Notes: a model not told the origin generated them from the letters alone. Positions 16,182 to 25,609 are shown, counted from the stretch's first letter. The stretch: DNA of 64,000 nucleotides from Pandoraea capi (GCF_902459735.1 NZ_CABPRV010000007.1:1-64000), one strand, 5' to 3'. Program-made: numbers and translations.

Positions 16182-18455
16182 TCAAAACGCGAACCTGACA
16201 CCCGCGAACACACTGCGCCCGTCACCCGGATAGAACACGGCAGTGTTGGCGGTCCGGGCATCGGTCACGGTGCTGAAGTCCGAGACGTAACGCTTGTCGG
16301 TCAGATTGCGGGCGTCGACGTAGAACATCACGCCGCGTTGCACCAGATACGACGCCTGCAAGCCGATCAGCGTGTACCCGGGCACGCGCATCGTATTGGC
16401 ATAGTCGACCCACGCGCCGGTCGGCACCCAGTCCAGCGATGCCGCAATCTGGAAGCGGTTCGTGAGCGCGTAACCCAGGGTCGTGCGCAGCACTTGTGTC
16501 GGCACGCCGGCGATGCGGTTGTTGCCGTATTGCGGATCGTCGCGGAAACGGAAATCGCTGTAGTTCCAGATTTGCGACAGCGTGATGCGATCGCCGGTGG
16601 CCACGACGTTCTTTAACAAATCGACAGATGCACCGAGTTCAAGGCCTTGCAATACCGTCTTGTTCGCGTTGAACGTGGACGCCGGAACGTCAGGGTTCGT
16701 CGTGTACTGAAGCAGTTGATCGCGCACGAGCGAGCGGTAGGCGGTGACGTCCCACGCCACGCGATCGAGCTTGCCTCGGGTGCCGGCTTCGATCGTCCAC
16801 GCATGCTGCGAAGCCAGCGGCACGAAGCGCGATGTTGCCCCGAACGTTTGCGAGAGGTCGGTGAAGTCCGGCACGTCGGCGCTGCGCGTCACGTCGATGA
16901 AAGCCTGGATGTCCTTGCGCGGCTCCCAGATCAGGCCGATCTTGGGGTTGACGCCGGAGTAGGCGGCGCTTGTCGACCGGTAATTCACGTCCCCCGGCAG
17001 ACCCCCGTAGTCGATGTACTGACGAACGTCGCGATAGGCCTTGGCGCCGACCATCAGGCCCAGCGTGGGCAGGAAGAACAGACGGTTCTCGAAATACGCT
17101 TCGTAGTTGTAGGCACTCTGACGGGAGTCGAGCGTTTGCGCGCCGCGATTACCGTTCACGTTCACATACTGATCCGCCTTCGTGTTGCCACCGAAGAAGC
17201 GCGCGCCGACGATCAGGTCGTTGCGCATGCCCCCAAGCGTCAGGTTGGCGGTGTAGCGAGGTGCGACGCCGTAGGTCCAGCCGTCCTGATCGATGACCTG
17301 GAAGATCGGGTGGTACAGGCTCTTGTGAATGACCCACGAGGCGATGTCGAGTTGGCCGACGTCGAACCGGAGGGTCGTCAGGTTGCCGAGCCGCTCGGTG
17401 CGGGTGTTACGCGCCTGATCCCCGGAGACGGCCGAAGCGGCGGCCTTCGTGGGATTGTTGAGCGCGTCGAACAGAGACAGCGTGCCGGGCAGCTTCTGAT
17501 CGACGATGTACGCGCCGAAGAAGAATCGCGTTTCCACGCGTGGCGAGAACTTATAGCCGATGTTGGCGTTGATCTGGGCGTAGTTGCCTTTAGCGTGGTC
17601 ACGGTAACCGTCCGAGCGGTTGAGCGTGACGGTGGCCAGCGCGTCGAGCGGTCCGAAGATTCGCGACATCTGGCCACTGGCCCGCACGGTGCCGAAGCTG
17701 CCGCCTTCGAGACGGAACTGGTTGGGCGCCTCTGCGGTGTAGGCCGTGGGGGTCACAAAGTTGAGTGCGCCGCCGAGCGTCGTGGCGCCGTAGGTGAGGC
17801 CGTTGCCGCCCTTGTAGATTTCGGTCGAGCGCAGCCCCATCGGGTCGATCTGGTAGTAATCGCCGCTGCCGTCGGCCGAGTTCGTCGGAATGCCGTCTTG
17901 CAGGATTTCGAGGCCACGGACATGGTAGCCGCGTGCAATGCCCGAGCCGCGAATCGACACGCGCAACTCCTGGCCATACCGGTTCTGCACGAACACGCCG
18001 GGACTGTCCTTCAACACGTCGCGCAGGTTGAAGGCGTAAGTGTTCTGGTAGCTGTCGGCGTCGACGAAGCCGACCGAACCCGCCGTCTGGAAAAGGTTGG
18101 CCTTCTGCTCCTCGACGCTCGGTGACGTGAGCGATTCCGCGGGCGCTACGACGTTTGTGGCGGGTAACGTCGCCACCTGGGCGGCCGTGCTTCCCGGAGC
18201 GGCCGGGACGGTCGTCTGCGCCAGTAATAGCGGGGACGCTTCCGTCGGCGCAGCCGCTGCTGCGCCGGGCACGAACGCGGCCGTATAGGTGTCTGTATGC
18301 TTGCCGGTGTGCGTGGAGGCGTGCGTCGCATCGACGGCGACGCTCAGGCCAGTGGTTGCCGGATCGTTAGTGAGTGCGTGTGCGGTGCCGCCCAGCGAGG
18401 CCAGGGCGAGCGCGATGGCCGTTTGCAACGGCTTCTGCATCGTGGAACGTGACAT
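16182..18455 (-). CDS. TonB-dependent outer-membrane receptor (probably metal transport)
   Basis: The 757-residue precursor has a signal peptide (about 1-27, ending GGTAHA), a low-complexity Ala/Thr/His stretch (HASTHTGKHTDTY, about 45-57), a plug domain starting near 130 with SIRGSGIARGYHVRGLEI, and a 22-strand-type barrel ending in aromatic VRFAF, the BamA recognition end. The FecA-like plug (DVLKDSPGVFVQNRYGQEL) suggests a ferric or copper complex. The DUF2946 gene lies upstream in the same direction, a pairing seen with copper-linked receptors, so copper or another metal is the inferred ligand. No TonB-box or adjacent ExbBD/TonB genes are evident. Confidence 0.88.
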   Translation of the reverse strand: MSRSTMQKPLQTAIALALASLGGTAHALTNDPATTGLSVAVDATHASTHTGKHTDTYTAAFVPGAAAAAPTEASPLLLAQTTVPAAPGSTAAQVATLPATNVVAPAESLTSPSVEEQKANLFQTAGSVGFVDADSYQNTYAFNLRDVLKDSPGVFVQNRYGQELRVSIRGSGIARGYHVRGLEILQDGIPTNSADGSGDYYQIDPMGLRSTEIYKGGNGLTYGATTLGGALNFVTPTAYTAEAPNQFRLEGGSFGTVRASGQMSRIFGPLDALATVTLNRSDGYRDHAKGNYAQINANIGYKFSPRVETRFFFGAYIVDQKLPGTLSLFDALNNPTKAAASAVSGDQARNTRTERLGNLTTLRFDVGQLDIASWVIHKSLYHPIFQVIDQDGWTYGVAPRYTANLTLGGMRNDLIVGARFFGGNTKADQYVNVNGNRGAQTLDSRQSAYNYEAYFENRLFFLPTLGLMVGAKAYRDVRQYIDYGGLPGDVNYRSTSAAYSGVNPKIGLIWEPRKDIQAFIDVTRSADVPDFTDLSQTFGATSRFVPLASQHAWTIEAGTRGKLDRVAWDVTAYRSLVRDQLLQYTTNPDVPASTFNANKTVLQGLELGASVDLLKNVVATGDRITLSQIWNYSDFRFRDDPQYGNNRIAGVPTQVLRTTLGYALTNRFQIAASLDWVPTGAWVDYANTMRVPGYTLIGLQASYLVQRGVMFYVDARNLTDKRYVSDFSTVTDARTANTAVFYPGDGRSVFAGVRFAF

Positions 18456-18648
18456 GAATGTCTCTCTCGCGACCGTACGACGGTCGCCTGATGAACGTGG
18501 GGTGGCGAGCGCAACTGACGTGTTCCTCGCAGGCACGGCATGCGGCGCATCCACGCGGGATGCGCGTACGACAACGCGAGCTATCGGAACTCAGTACGCA
18601 CGACAGACGCCGCCGGCATCGACAGGCAATGCGCGGAGGCAGTAACGA

Positions 18649-19155
18649 TCAAACGGCGAGAGACGGCGGCGCACGCGCTAAGGCGTCGGAGAAACGGGCG
18701 CGCGGATCGTGCGACACCGGTGCCCGGGGGGCGGCAGCGATGCCAGTCTGCGCGGCAGGCGGGGGGGTATGAAAATCGGTTGTGACGAGCGGTTGATGCG
18801 CCCAGAGCGCGCAATAGCCGCACTTTTCCCAGTGGTCTTCGGAGGCGAGGGAATGGTCTGCGCCACCGTGGCTGCTATGCAGGCCCGCCGGTTGGGCCTG
18901 TGCGGGCGGCGCCTGGGCGTCGTCGTGACCAGTGTGCCCGTCGTGCGTCGGCTGACGTTGGGCGTCGGCACGCGGCGTGGTCTTCGTCCCGAGCGCCGTT
19001 TGTGCCGTTTGCGTGCCCTGCACCGTGCAATAGACCGCAAACGGGTCCTGCTGCATCGCGGCACGCCATTGCGCAATCGCCGGCATGAGCGCGGCCAGCA
19101 GGATCGCCAGCAGGGCGATCCCGATTGCGACGCGATGCTGACGGAGCTTGCGCAT
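18649..19155 (-). CDS. DUF2946-type membrane protein, His-rich
   Basis: The 168-residue protein has one N-terminal membrane segment (IGIALLAILLAALMPAIAQW, about 10-29), then a soluble part rich in His (DGHTGHDD, HSSHGGADH), a Cys pair CGYCALWAHQP, and a Pro/Ala-rich tail. This is the layout of DUF2946 proteins found near copper receptors and copper-export genes. The His/Cys content fits periplasmic metal binding. It precedes the TonB receptor by 193 bp, so they may share an operon or regulator. The start is set by the position of the membrane segment. Confidence 0.75.
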   Translation of the reverse strand: MRKLRQHRVAIGIALLAILLAALMPAIAQWRAAMQQDPFAVYCTVQGTQTAQTALGTKTTPRADAQRQPTHDGHTGHDDAQAPPAQAQPAGLHSSHGGADHSLASEDHWEKCGYCALWAHQPLVTTDFHTPPPAAQTGIAAAPRAPVSHDPRARFSDALARAPPSLAV

Positions 19156-19339
19156 GCCTTGGCCGGGTTCAGGGGAAATGGGCGAAACCGAAGGCGTCGC
19201 GCGATAACGTGATGACGCTATCGGATAAGCGCGGCGCTCAGGGAACCAGGCATTGTAGGGGCTGTCGTCTTGCGGCGTAAATGCCTTGCGTTCGCATGTA
19301 GGGAGGGCGCGACAATTTGACGCATCGCTGCCCGGAACC

Positions 19340-19375
19340 AAAAAAAGAGGACGCCACGGCCCCCCAGCGCGTGGC
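19340..19375 (-). terminator. Probable terminator of ompW
   Basis: On the minus strand CGCCAC and GTGGCG arms are followed by CCTC and a run of seven T residues (19341-19347), 28 bp past the ompW stop. Confidence 0.5.
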
Positions 19376-19402
19376 GCCGCGCGTGGCGCCCTGCACCGGA
19401 TA

Positions 19403-20089
19403 TCAGAACTTCATCCCCACACCGACGCCGACGATGAGCGGATCGATGTGAAGGGTGCCGAGATCAGTGCCTGCGAGCGAGGTATCCGTCTTCATCCAGA
19501 TTTTCTTGATGTCGATGTTGAAGAACAGGTTTTTCGTCATCTGAATATCGACCCCGGCTTGCAGGGCCGGACCTACGCTGTGGTTCTTGATGTCGATGGG
19601 CGTGCCGCCCGCGTTCAGATTGCTGTTCCAGAAGCGCGTGTAGTTGATCCCCGCGCCGACATACGGACGGACCTTGCCTGCGTGATTGAAGTGGTACTGC
19701 AACAGCAGCGTCGGCGGCAGGACGTTGACACCGCCCAGATGCCCGAGGCTCGACGTGAGCTGGTGACGCGACATGCCGAGAATGAGTTCGACGCCGACGT
19801 TGTCGAGAATCATGTACGTGAAGTCGAGCTCCGGCACGATGGCATTGTTCACCGTGACGCCGAGCGTCGGCAGCACGCTGCCGCTTGCGTGGGAGTCGGG
19901 CATGATGCCGATCGCGCGCACGCGGGCGAGGATGTCTCCGGCGTAAATGCCCTGTGAGCTGTCCTTGATGAAGCCGAAGGTCTTCGGGGTGTCGGGCGTG
20001 GTGCTTTGCGCGGCGGCCGGTGCACTGAACAGGCCGGCCCCGGCAACCAGTGCGGCTGCGATGGCCGCGGCGCCGAGTGAGTGCTTCAT
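19403..20089 (-). CDS. ompW: OmpW-family outer-membrane beta-barrel protein
   Basis: The 228-residue precursor has a signal peptide (MKHSLGAAAIAAALVAGAG, cleaved near APAAAQ), OmpW-type strands (LDFTYMILDNVGVELILG, LLLQYHF, VRPYVGAGINYTRFW) and the C-terminal VGVGVGMKF. OmpW forms a narrow eight-stranded channel for small hydrophobic molecules. In enterobacteria it is induced by FNR and ArcA during oxygen limitation; here an FNR-like box lies 62 bp upstream. The start is fixed by the signal peptide. Confidence 0.92.
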   Translation of the reverse strand: MKHSLGAAAIAAALVAGAGLFSAPAAAQSTTPDTPKTFGFIKDSSQGIYAGDILARVRAIGIMPDSHASGSVLPTLGVTVNNAIVPELDFTYMILDNVGVELILGMSRHQLTSSLGHLGGVNVLPPTLLLQYHFNHAGKVRPYVGAGINYTRFWNSNLNAGGTPIDIKNHSVGPALQAGVDIQMTKNLFFNIDIKKIWMKTDTSLAGTDLGTLHIDPLIVGVGVGMKF

Positions 20090-20150
20090 GATGTTTTCCA
20101 AAGTCGTGAGTGAGCACGAGCGATGGTAGAAGCCTGCGGCGTTGCCGAAT

Positions 20151-20164
20151 TTGATGCGCGTCAA
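20151..20164 (-). promoter_or_regulatory. FNR/ANR-type box upstream of ompW
   Basis: On the minus strand TTGACGCGCATCAA matches TTGAT-N4-ATCAA at 9 of 10 conserved bases. A -10-like TACCAT lies at 20123-20128, placing the box centre about 41 bp before a start site near 20116, the classic class II activator position. Confidence 0.6.
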
Positions 20165-20388
20165 GCAAGGGGAAACGCGTGTGCCGTGTGCGACAAACTG
20201 TCGCGAACGCGGTGAGGTGCGGCGTTGTGACACGTGATTCCGACCCACGACAATGTCATGGCGATGGTCGACGTGTGTCGGCGAGAGACATCGGTCCCGG
20301 CCGATGCCGACACGGCCCTCATCGCTCGTCCGCCGGGCAGGCCTGCCGGTTTTGGTAGGATGCGGACTTTGCCACGCTGTCCCTCATC

Positions 20389-22887
20389 GTGAAGCGCCCG
20401 ATTTCGTCGCTGTTTTCATCGTTGTTGCAGACCGTCGCCCAGGCGGGCCGGTATGGTCTGCGACTGTTGCAGCCGCTGCATCCTTACGCCGCACGCGGCT
20501 GGTATCACCTGCGTCACCCCACGCGTCGCGGGGTGCTGATCGCCATTGCCGCGTTGCCGTGTCTGCTCGTCGCCTACACGCTGATCCTGATTCCGTTCAC
20601 GCCGAGCATTCGCGATATCCGGCGGGCGAAGATCGACCAGCCCGCGCAAGTGCTGTCTGCCGACGGCAAAGTGCTCGCCGAATTCCGGCCGTCGAATCGC
20701 GAATGGGTGTCGCTCAAGGATGTGTCGCCCAATGTCGTGAAGGCGCTGGTGTCGACCGAAGACCATCGCTTCTACGAGCACCACGGCATTGACCTCAAGC
20801 GCACGGCAGGGGCGGCGCTTCGTACGTTCTCCGGCGATCGTCAGGGCGGCTCGACGATCACGCAGCAGCTCGCGCGCAACCTGTACCCCGACGAAATCGG
20901 TCGTGCCCCGACGCTGACTCGCAAGATCAAGGAGGCCATCACGGCCCTCAAGATCGAAGCGCTGTACACCAAGCCCGAGATTCTCGAGACGTACCTGAAC
21001 ACGGTGCCGTTCCTGTACAACGCGTACGGCATCGAAATGGCTGCCCGCACCTACTTCGACAAGTCGGCCGATCAGTTGGATGTCGTCGAAGCCGCCACGC
21101 TCGTCGGCATGCTCAAGGGCAACAGCTATTACAATCCGGTGATCAATCCCGAGCGGGCGCTGCAACGCCGTAACACCGTGCTCGCGCAGATGGTCAAGTT
21201 CGGCGATCTCGATGCGTCGAAACTCGCCGCGCTGCAAAAGCGTCCGCTGCGCATCGACTTCGAGCGTCAGACGGAAGAACCCGGCCCGGCGCCGCACTTC
21301 GCGCAGCAACTGCGCAAATGGCTGATCGGCTGGGCGGATCGCAACGACTACAACATTTACTCCGACGGTCTGGTGGTGCACACCACCATCGATTCGCGTT
21401 TGCAGACGATGGCGACGCAGGCGCTCACGCGTCAGGCGAATCAGTTGCAGACGATTGCCGATGCGAACTGGTCGGCGCGCGGCGGCTGGCGTGACAGCAC
21501 GGCACTCGTGCAGACGTTTGTGCGGGAGTCGGCGGAGTATCGCAACGCGGTTGCGGCGGGTGAAGCGCCTGAAGCCGTCATGAAGCGCCTGTTCGCCGAC
21601 AAGACGTTCATGCAGAACCTGCGTGCAACCAAGACACGTTTGCAGGCGGGGTTCCTCGCTCTCGATCCGCGTACGGGGGAGATTCGTGCGTGGGTGGGTA
21701 GCCGTGACTTTACGACGGACCCGTTCGATCACGTTCAGCAGGCGCGTCGCCAGCCGGGATCGACATTCAAGCCGTTCGTCTACGGCGCGGCGTTTATCAA
21801 GGGCCGCTCGCCGGATGACACGATCGTCGATCAGCCTGTCGAAATCCCGCTTGCCGGGGGCGAGATCTGGCGTCCCAGCGACGACACAGCCCCGACCAAC
21901 AAGCCGATGAAACTGAGCGACGCGCTCGCGCAGTCGCGCAACACTGTCACGGCACAGTTGATGCAGGATGTCGGACCGTCGCGTGTCGTCGGGCTGGCGC
22001 GTGCGATGGGCGTGCGCGAGAGCAAGCTCGACCCGGTGCCCTCGCTGGCGCTCGGCACGAGCCCTGTCTCGCTCAAGGAGATGGTGGCGGCTTACGGCAC
22101 CATCGCGGACGGTGGCGAGTATCGCGAGCCGACGATGGTGACGGAAATCACGAACAGCGAAGGCGAGGTGCTGGCGACGTTCTCGCCGGCGCGTCCCGAG
22201 CGAGCGCTGTCGAAGGACGACGATTACACGTTGCTCGATACGATGCGCGGGGTCATCAATCGAGGCACGGGCAACGCCATTCGCACGCGATTCGGCATTC
22301 GTGCCGACGTCGCGGGCAAGACCGGGACGACGCAGAACAACACCGATGGCTGGTTCATCCTCATGCAGCCGCAACTGGTGGCCGGCGCGTGGGTCGGGTT
22401 CAACGACAGTCGAATCACATTGCGTAGCGACTATTGGGGGCAGGGGGCGCACAGCGCCTTGCCGATCGTGGGTGACGTATTCTCACGGGCCCTGCGTGCC
22501 AAGGTCATTGACGGCAGTGCGAAGTTCGACGCGCCGGATAACCACCATTGGTATAGCGATCTTTGGACGCGTGCTTCCGACTGGGTGACAAGCCTTTTCG
22601 CGAAAAAGCCCGAGCCGAAGACCAAGGCGCCGGTGAAGCGTCCGGCGGCGCCTGCACCGGCGCCCGCGCCAACGAGTCCGACGGTGTCGACGCCGGAGGT
22701 CGCGAGCGATAGCGGGCCGCTGCCGGTCCCTGTCGCGTCGGCGGTACTGGCGCAGCCGGAGTATCAGGCGCCCGCCAGCGCACCGTATGGAAACACGATT
22801 CCCGGTGTGCCGGGGGAATGGAACGGCCCGGGGGGCGCGTCGGCATCACCGTCTCCCGCCTCGAACGCCGCATCCGAAATCCAATAA
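20389..22887 (+). CDS. Class A penicillin-binding protein (bifunctional glycosyltransferase/transpeptidase)
   Basis: The 832-residue protein starts with GTG, has one membrane anchor (about 48-70), a GT51 domain with catalytic Glu124 in STEDHRFYEHHG and GGSTITQQLARN at 153-164, and a transpeptidase domain with SxxK (Ser458-Lys461), SRN (516-518) and KTGT (644-647). It polymerises lipid II and cross-links peptidoglycan in the periplasm. The region 340-440 between domains is longer than in compact PBP1s. The last ~95 residues are a Pro/Ala/Ser-rich tail (AKKPEPKTKAPVKR and on), probably flexible. A class close to PBP1C/PBP1a-like proteins of Burkholderiales is likely; the exact subgroup is uncertain. 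Confidence 0.92.
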   Translation: MKRPISSLFSSLLQTVAQAGRYGLRLLQPLHPYAARGWYHLRHPTRRGVLIAIAALPCLLVAYTLILIPFTPSIRDIRRAKIDQPAQVLSADGKVLAEFRPSNREWVSLKDVSPNVVKALVSTEDHRFYEHHGIDLKRTAGAALRTFSGDRQGGSTITQQLARNLYPDEIGRAPTLTRKIKEAITALKIEALYTKPEILETYLNTVPFLYNAYGIEMAARTYFDKSADQLDVVEAATLVGMLKGNSYYNPVINPERALQRRNTVLAQMVKFGDLDASKLAALQKRPLRIDFERQTEEPGPAPHFAQQLRKWLIGWADRNDYNIYSDGLVVHTTIDSRLQTMATQALTRQANQLQTIADANWSARGGWRDSTALVQTFVRESAEYRNAVAAGEAPEAVMKRLFADKTFMQNLRATKTRLQAGFLALDPRTGEIRAWVGSRDFTTDPFDHVQQARRQPGSTFKPFVYGAAFIKGRSPDDTIVDQPVEIPLAGGEIWRPSDDTAPTNKPMKLSDALAQSRNTVTAQLMQDVGPSRVVGLARAMGVRESKLDPVPSLALGTSPVSLKEMVAAYGTIADGGEYREPTMVTEITNSEGEVLATFSPARPERALSKDDDYTLLDTMRGVINRGTGNAIRTRFGIRADVAGKTGTTQNNTDGWFILMQPQLVAGAWVGFNDSRITLRSDYWGQGAHSALPIVGDVFSRALRAKVIDGSAKFDAPDNHHWYSDLWTRASDWVTSLFAKKPEPKTKAPVKRPAAPAPAPAPTSPTVSTPEVASDSGPLPVPVASAVLAQPEYQAPASAPYGNTIPGVPGEWNGPGGASASPSPASNAASEIQ

Positions 22888-22926
22888 CAGTTATGCGACA
22901 TTCTCATGACTAGCCTGTTATGGCTT

Positions 22927-22952
22927 GCGCTATATTCATGAATATATAGCGG
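22927..22952. promoter_or_regulatory. Near-perfect palindrome upstream of LysR gene
   Basis: CGCTATAT-TCATGA-ATATATAGCG: 8-bp arms around a TCATGA core with a 2-bp insertion on one side. A second TCATGA occurs about 30 bp further upstream (near 22904). It lies about 70-95 bp before the LysR start, a plausible autoregulatory or target site. Confidence 0.5.
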
Positions 22953-23020
22953 TGACCGAATGCGTCTGCCGCAGCCTTTGCACCATGGACGGTGCAGAGT
23001 GACCTGGGGGAGACACAGGC

Positions 23021-23932
23021 ATGTTCATCCGGCAGTTGAGTTATCTCGTAGCGCTCGCGCAGGCGCAGCATTTCCGGCGCGCTGCCGAACTGTGCAACGT
23101 GTCGCAGCCGACACTCTCCGGCGCCATCCGGAGCATCGAGGAGGAGTTCGGGCTGCCGATCGTGCGGCGCGGCCGCCGCTTCGAAGGCTTTACGCCGGAG
23201 GGGGAGCGGGTGCTGGCGTGGGCGCGTCAGGTGCTGGCCGACTGCGAGGGGTTGCGTCAGGAGGCGAGTGCCAGTCGTCGTGAGGTCACCGGATGCCTGC
23301 GCATTGGTGCGATTCCCACGGCGTTGCCGCTGGTGCCATTGCTTACCGACGCGTGTCTGCGCGACTTCCCCGGCATGCGCCATGAAGTCTTCACGCTGTC
23401 GGCCACGCAGGCGCTGCGACAACTCTCCGAACTCGATCTGGATGTGGGGCTCAGCTATCTCGACGATCCGCATCTGCGCGAGTTCGAGACCATCTCCCTG
23501 TTTCGCGAGCGTTACGTGCTGATTGCCCGTGACGAGTCGGCGCTGGCCGGGCGCACGTCATTGTCATGGCACGAGGCCGCGAAGCTGCCGCTATGCCTGC
23601 TCACGGGCAATATGCAGTGCCGTCAGGGGATCGATGCGGCGCTGGCGAGGGCGGGCACCTCGGCGTCGCCACGAGTCGAGACGGATTCGCTCATGGCGTT
23701 GTACGCGCATGTGCGATGCGCCGGTCTCTTCAGCATCGTGCCGCACAGCGTGCTGTGCCTGGCCGAGATGCGCGACGAGTTGCATGCGGTACCGCTGCAA
23801 CCCGCGTTGCACCGCGAGATCGGCCTGATTCTGCGCGAACGACAACCGCGTCCCCCGTTGCTGGAAGCGGCTGTTGCGTCGTTCAGAGCGGTGGACTTGC
23901 AGACGCGACTCGATGCCTTGCTGACCGTCTGA
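23021..23932 (+). CDS. LysR-family transcriptional regulator
   Basis: The 303-residue protein has the LysR helix-turn-helix (HFRRAAELCNVSQPTLSGAI, about 17-36) and an effector domain beginning near 92 (LRIGAIPTALPLVPLL). GGGGAG precedes the ATG. Similar LysR proteins (MFIRQLSYLVALA start) sit beside formate dehydrogenase genes in related genomes; a formate dehydrogenase is indeed encoded 1.8 kb downstream, but two genes intervene, so the link is only suggestive. No divergent target gene is adjacent. Confidence 0.88.
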   Translation: MFIRQLSYLVALAQAQHFRRAAELCNVSQPTLSGAIRSIEEEFGLPIVRRGRRFEGFTPEGERVLAWARQVLADCEGLRQEASASRREVTGCLRIGAIPTALPLVPLLTDACLRDFPGMRHEVFTLSATQALRQLSELDLDVGLSYLDDPHLREFETISLFRERYVLIARDESALAGRTSLSWHEAAKLPLCLLTGNMQCRQGIDAALARAGTSASPRVETDSLMALYAHVRCAGLFSIVPHSVLCLAEMRDELHAVPLQPALHREIGLILRERQPRPPLLEAAVASFRAVDLQTRLDALLTV

Positions 23933-24024
23933 CGCGACGAGCGGGTGACATGGACCTCATGCCGCTCGCTGGAACCGGCGGGCAGGCCGTGCCCGGGCCG
24001 TGAGTGCGGGCATACAATGCCGCC

Positions 24025-24531
24025 ATGACGCTCATCATCCGAAACGAGACCCCCGCCGACATCGATGCCATCCACGCGCTGACGATCGCCGCATTTCGCG
24101 ACGCACCGCACACGGCACATACCGAACAGTTCATCGTCGCAGCACTTCGCCGCGAGGGGCAATTGACGGTGTCGCTCGTGGCGCTCGATCACGACACCGT
24201 CATCGGTCACGTCGCCGTATCGCCGGTAACGATTTCCGATGGCAGTGCGCATTGGTATGGCCTCGGGCCGATTTCCGTCGCGCCTGACCGGCAACGCGGC
24301 GGCGTCGGCAGCCGGCTCATGCATGAGGCGCTCGATGCGCTGCGTCGTCTCGGCGCCTCGGGCTGTGTGGTGCTTGGCGACCCTGCGTACTATGGACGAT
24401 TCGGATTCCGCGCCGAGCCGGGCGTTTCGCTCCCGGGCGTGCCTGCCGAGTATTTCCAGATCATCGCGTTCGAAAACAACGTGCCGTCGGGAACCGTGCG
24501 TTATCACGACGCGTTCGATGCCACGGCGTGA
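24025..24531 (+). CDS. GNAT-family N-acetyltransferase (YhbS-like)
   Basis: The 168-residue protein carries the acetyl-CoA site in GLGPISVAPDRQRGGVGSRL (motif A, RQRGGVGS) and the YhbS-type GCVVLGDPAYYGRFGF. It should transfer acetyl from acetyl-CoA to a small molecule or protein amine. ATG 24025 matches the first beta strand (MTLIIRNETPADID). The gene stands alone, 92 bp after the LysR gene. Confidence 0.88.
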   Translation: MTLIIRNETPADIDAIHALTIAAFRDAPHTAHTEQFIVAALRREGQLTVSLVALDHDTVIGHVAVSPVTISDGSAHWYGLGPISVAPDRQRGGVGSRLMHEALDALRRLGASGCVVLGDPAYYGRFGFRAEPGVSLPGVPAEYFQIIAFENNVPSGTVRYHDAFDATA

Positions 24532-24578
24532 TGGCATCGAACGTTGCGGTCCGCGCGGGCACGTCGTGAAAATAGCGC

Positions 24579-24609
24579 TTGACCTCAAGTCGGCTTGAAT
24601 TGGCACACT
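24579..24609 (+). promoter_or_regulatory. MerR-type long-spacer promoter upstream of the methyltransferase
   Basis: TTGACC (24579-24584) and CACACT (24604-24609) are separated by 19 bp, and the spacer contains the palindrome TCAAG-tcgg-CTTGA (24585-24598). A 19-bp spacer with dyad symmetry is the signature of promoters activated by MerR-family regulators such as SoxR. No merR-type gene lies in the window. Confidence 0.55.
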
Positions 24610-24709
24610 CGATGACGTGCGCGATACCGGACGGACGCCGGAACATCATGGGGATCGACTGACGTCCGTGCGGCGTGCACCTCAAACACAGGCTTCATGA
24701 GGTTTGCCA

Positions 24710-25609
24710 ATGACCGATCCACGCAACGAATCCATCGCCGCAGCCAACACTGCCCCCATCACGTCATCCAATCGCGATCAGTCCGAGCTTTGGAACGGAC
24801 GGTCGGGCAACGCATGGGTGAACAATCGCGCCGTACTCGACCAGATGTTCGTGCCGCTCGCGAGATTCCTCATCGACCGCGCTCGCGACGTCGCACAGCA
24901 CACGCCGTCGGGGCGCATGCTCGACGTCGGTTGTGGCACCGGGGGGACGACGCTGGCGCTCGCCAACGCGTTGGGACATCCGTGGCAACTCACCGGGGCG
25001 GACATTTCCGCACCGATGATTGCCGAAGCGCGCACTCGCGCGGCGCATGCACGTTCGCCGGTAACGTTTGTGTGTGCCGACGCGCAAACGCACGCATTCC
25101 CGCCCGCGCACTTCGACGTCATCGTCTCGCGACTCGGGGTGATGTTCTTCGACGATCCTGTGGCGGCGTTCAGCAACCTGCGTGCGTGTGCACGGCCCGG
25201 GGCATCGCTGCATGCCCTCGCGTGGCGTGGCGCCGACGACAATGCGTTCATGACGGTTTCCGATCGCGCCGCCAGACCACTACTGAGCGACTTGCCAACG
25301 CGACGGGCGGGCGCGCCGGGGCAGTTCGGCTTTGCGGATCGGGAACGCGTCTCCGGCATTCTGACGTCTGCCGGATGGGCCGATGTCACGCTCTCGCCGG
25401 TGGACTTCGAGTGCTCGTTCGCACAGGCCGATCTGCGGGATTACGCGTCGCAGGTGGGCCCGGTCGGCCTGGCGCTGACGCGGCTGGCACCGCTGGATCG
25501 CGAACGGGTCGTCGATACGATCGTCGAGGCCTTTGCCCCGTTCGTGCGCGACGGCGTCGTGCGATTTACGTCCGCCTGCTGGCACCTCTCGGCCTTCGCC
25601 AACGATTGA
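24710..25609 (+). CDS. Class I SAM-dependent methyltransferase
   Basis: The 299-residue protein has motif I MLDVGCGTGGTTLALA, an acidic end of strand 2 (TGADISAPMIAEAR), motif II around FVCADAQTHAFPPAHFDVI, and the following strand LGVMFFDDPVAAF. It belongs to the UbiE/Ubi-like small-molecule methyltransferases; the substrate is not evident. ATG 24710 follows GAGG; a TTG two codons earlier is also open. A MerR-type promoter about 100 bp upstream suggests inducible expression, perhaps detoxification or stress. Confidence 0.85.
   Translation: MTDPRNESIAAANTAPITSSNRDQSELWNGRSGNAWVNNRAVLDQMFVPLARFLIDRARDVAQHTPSGRMLDVGCGTGGTTLALANALGHPWQLTGADISAPMIAEARTRAAHARSPVTFVCADAQTHAFPPAHFDVIVSRLGVMFFDDPVAAFSNLRACARPGASLHALAWRGADDNAFMTVSDRAARPLLSDLPTRRAGAPGQFGFADRERVSGILTSAGWADVTLSPVDFECSFAQADLRDYASQVGPVGLALTRLAPLDRERVVDTIVEAFAPFVRDGVVRFTSACWHLSAFAND

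Noticed and set aside
18456-18648. Cobalamin or other riboswitch upstream of the TonB receptor
   Set aside because: No B12-box-like or other conserved riboswitch core was visible in the leader.
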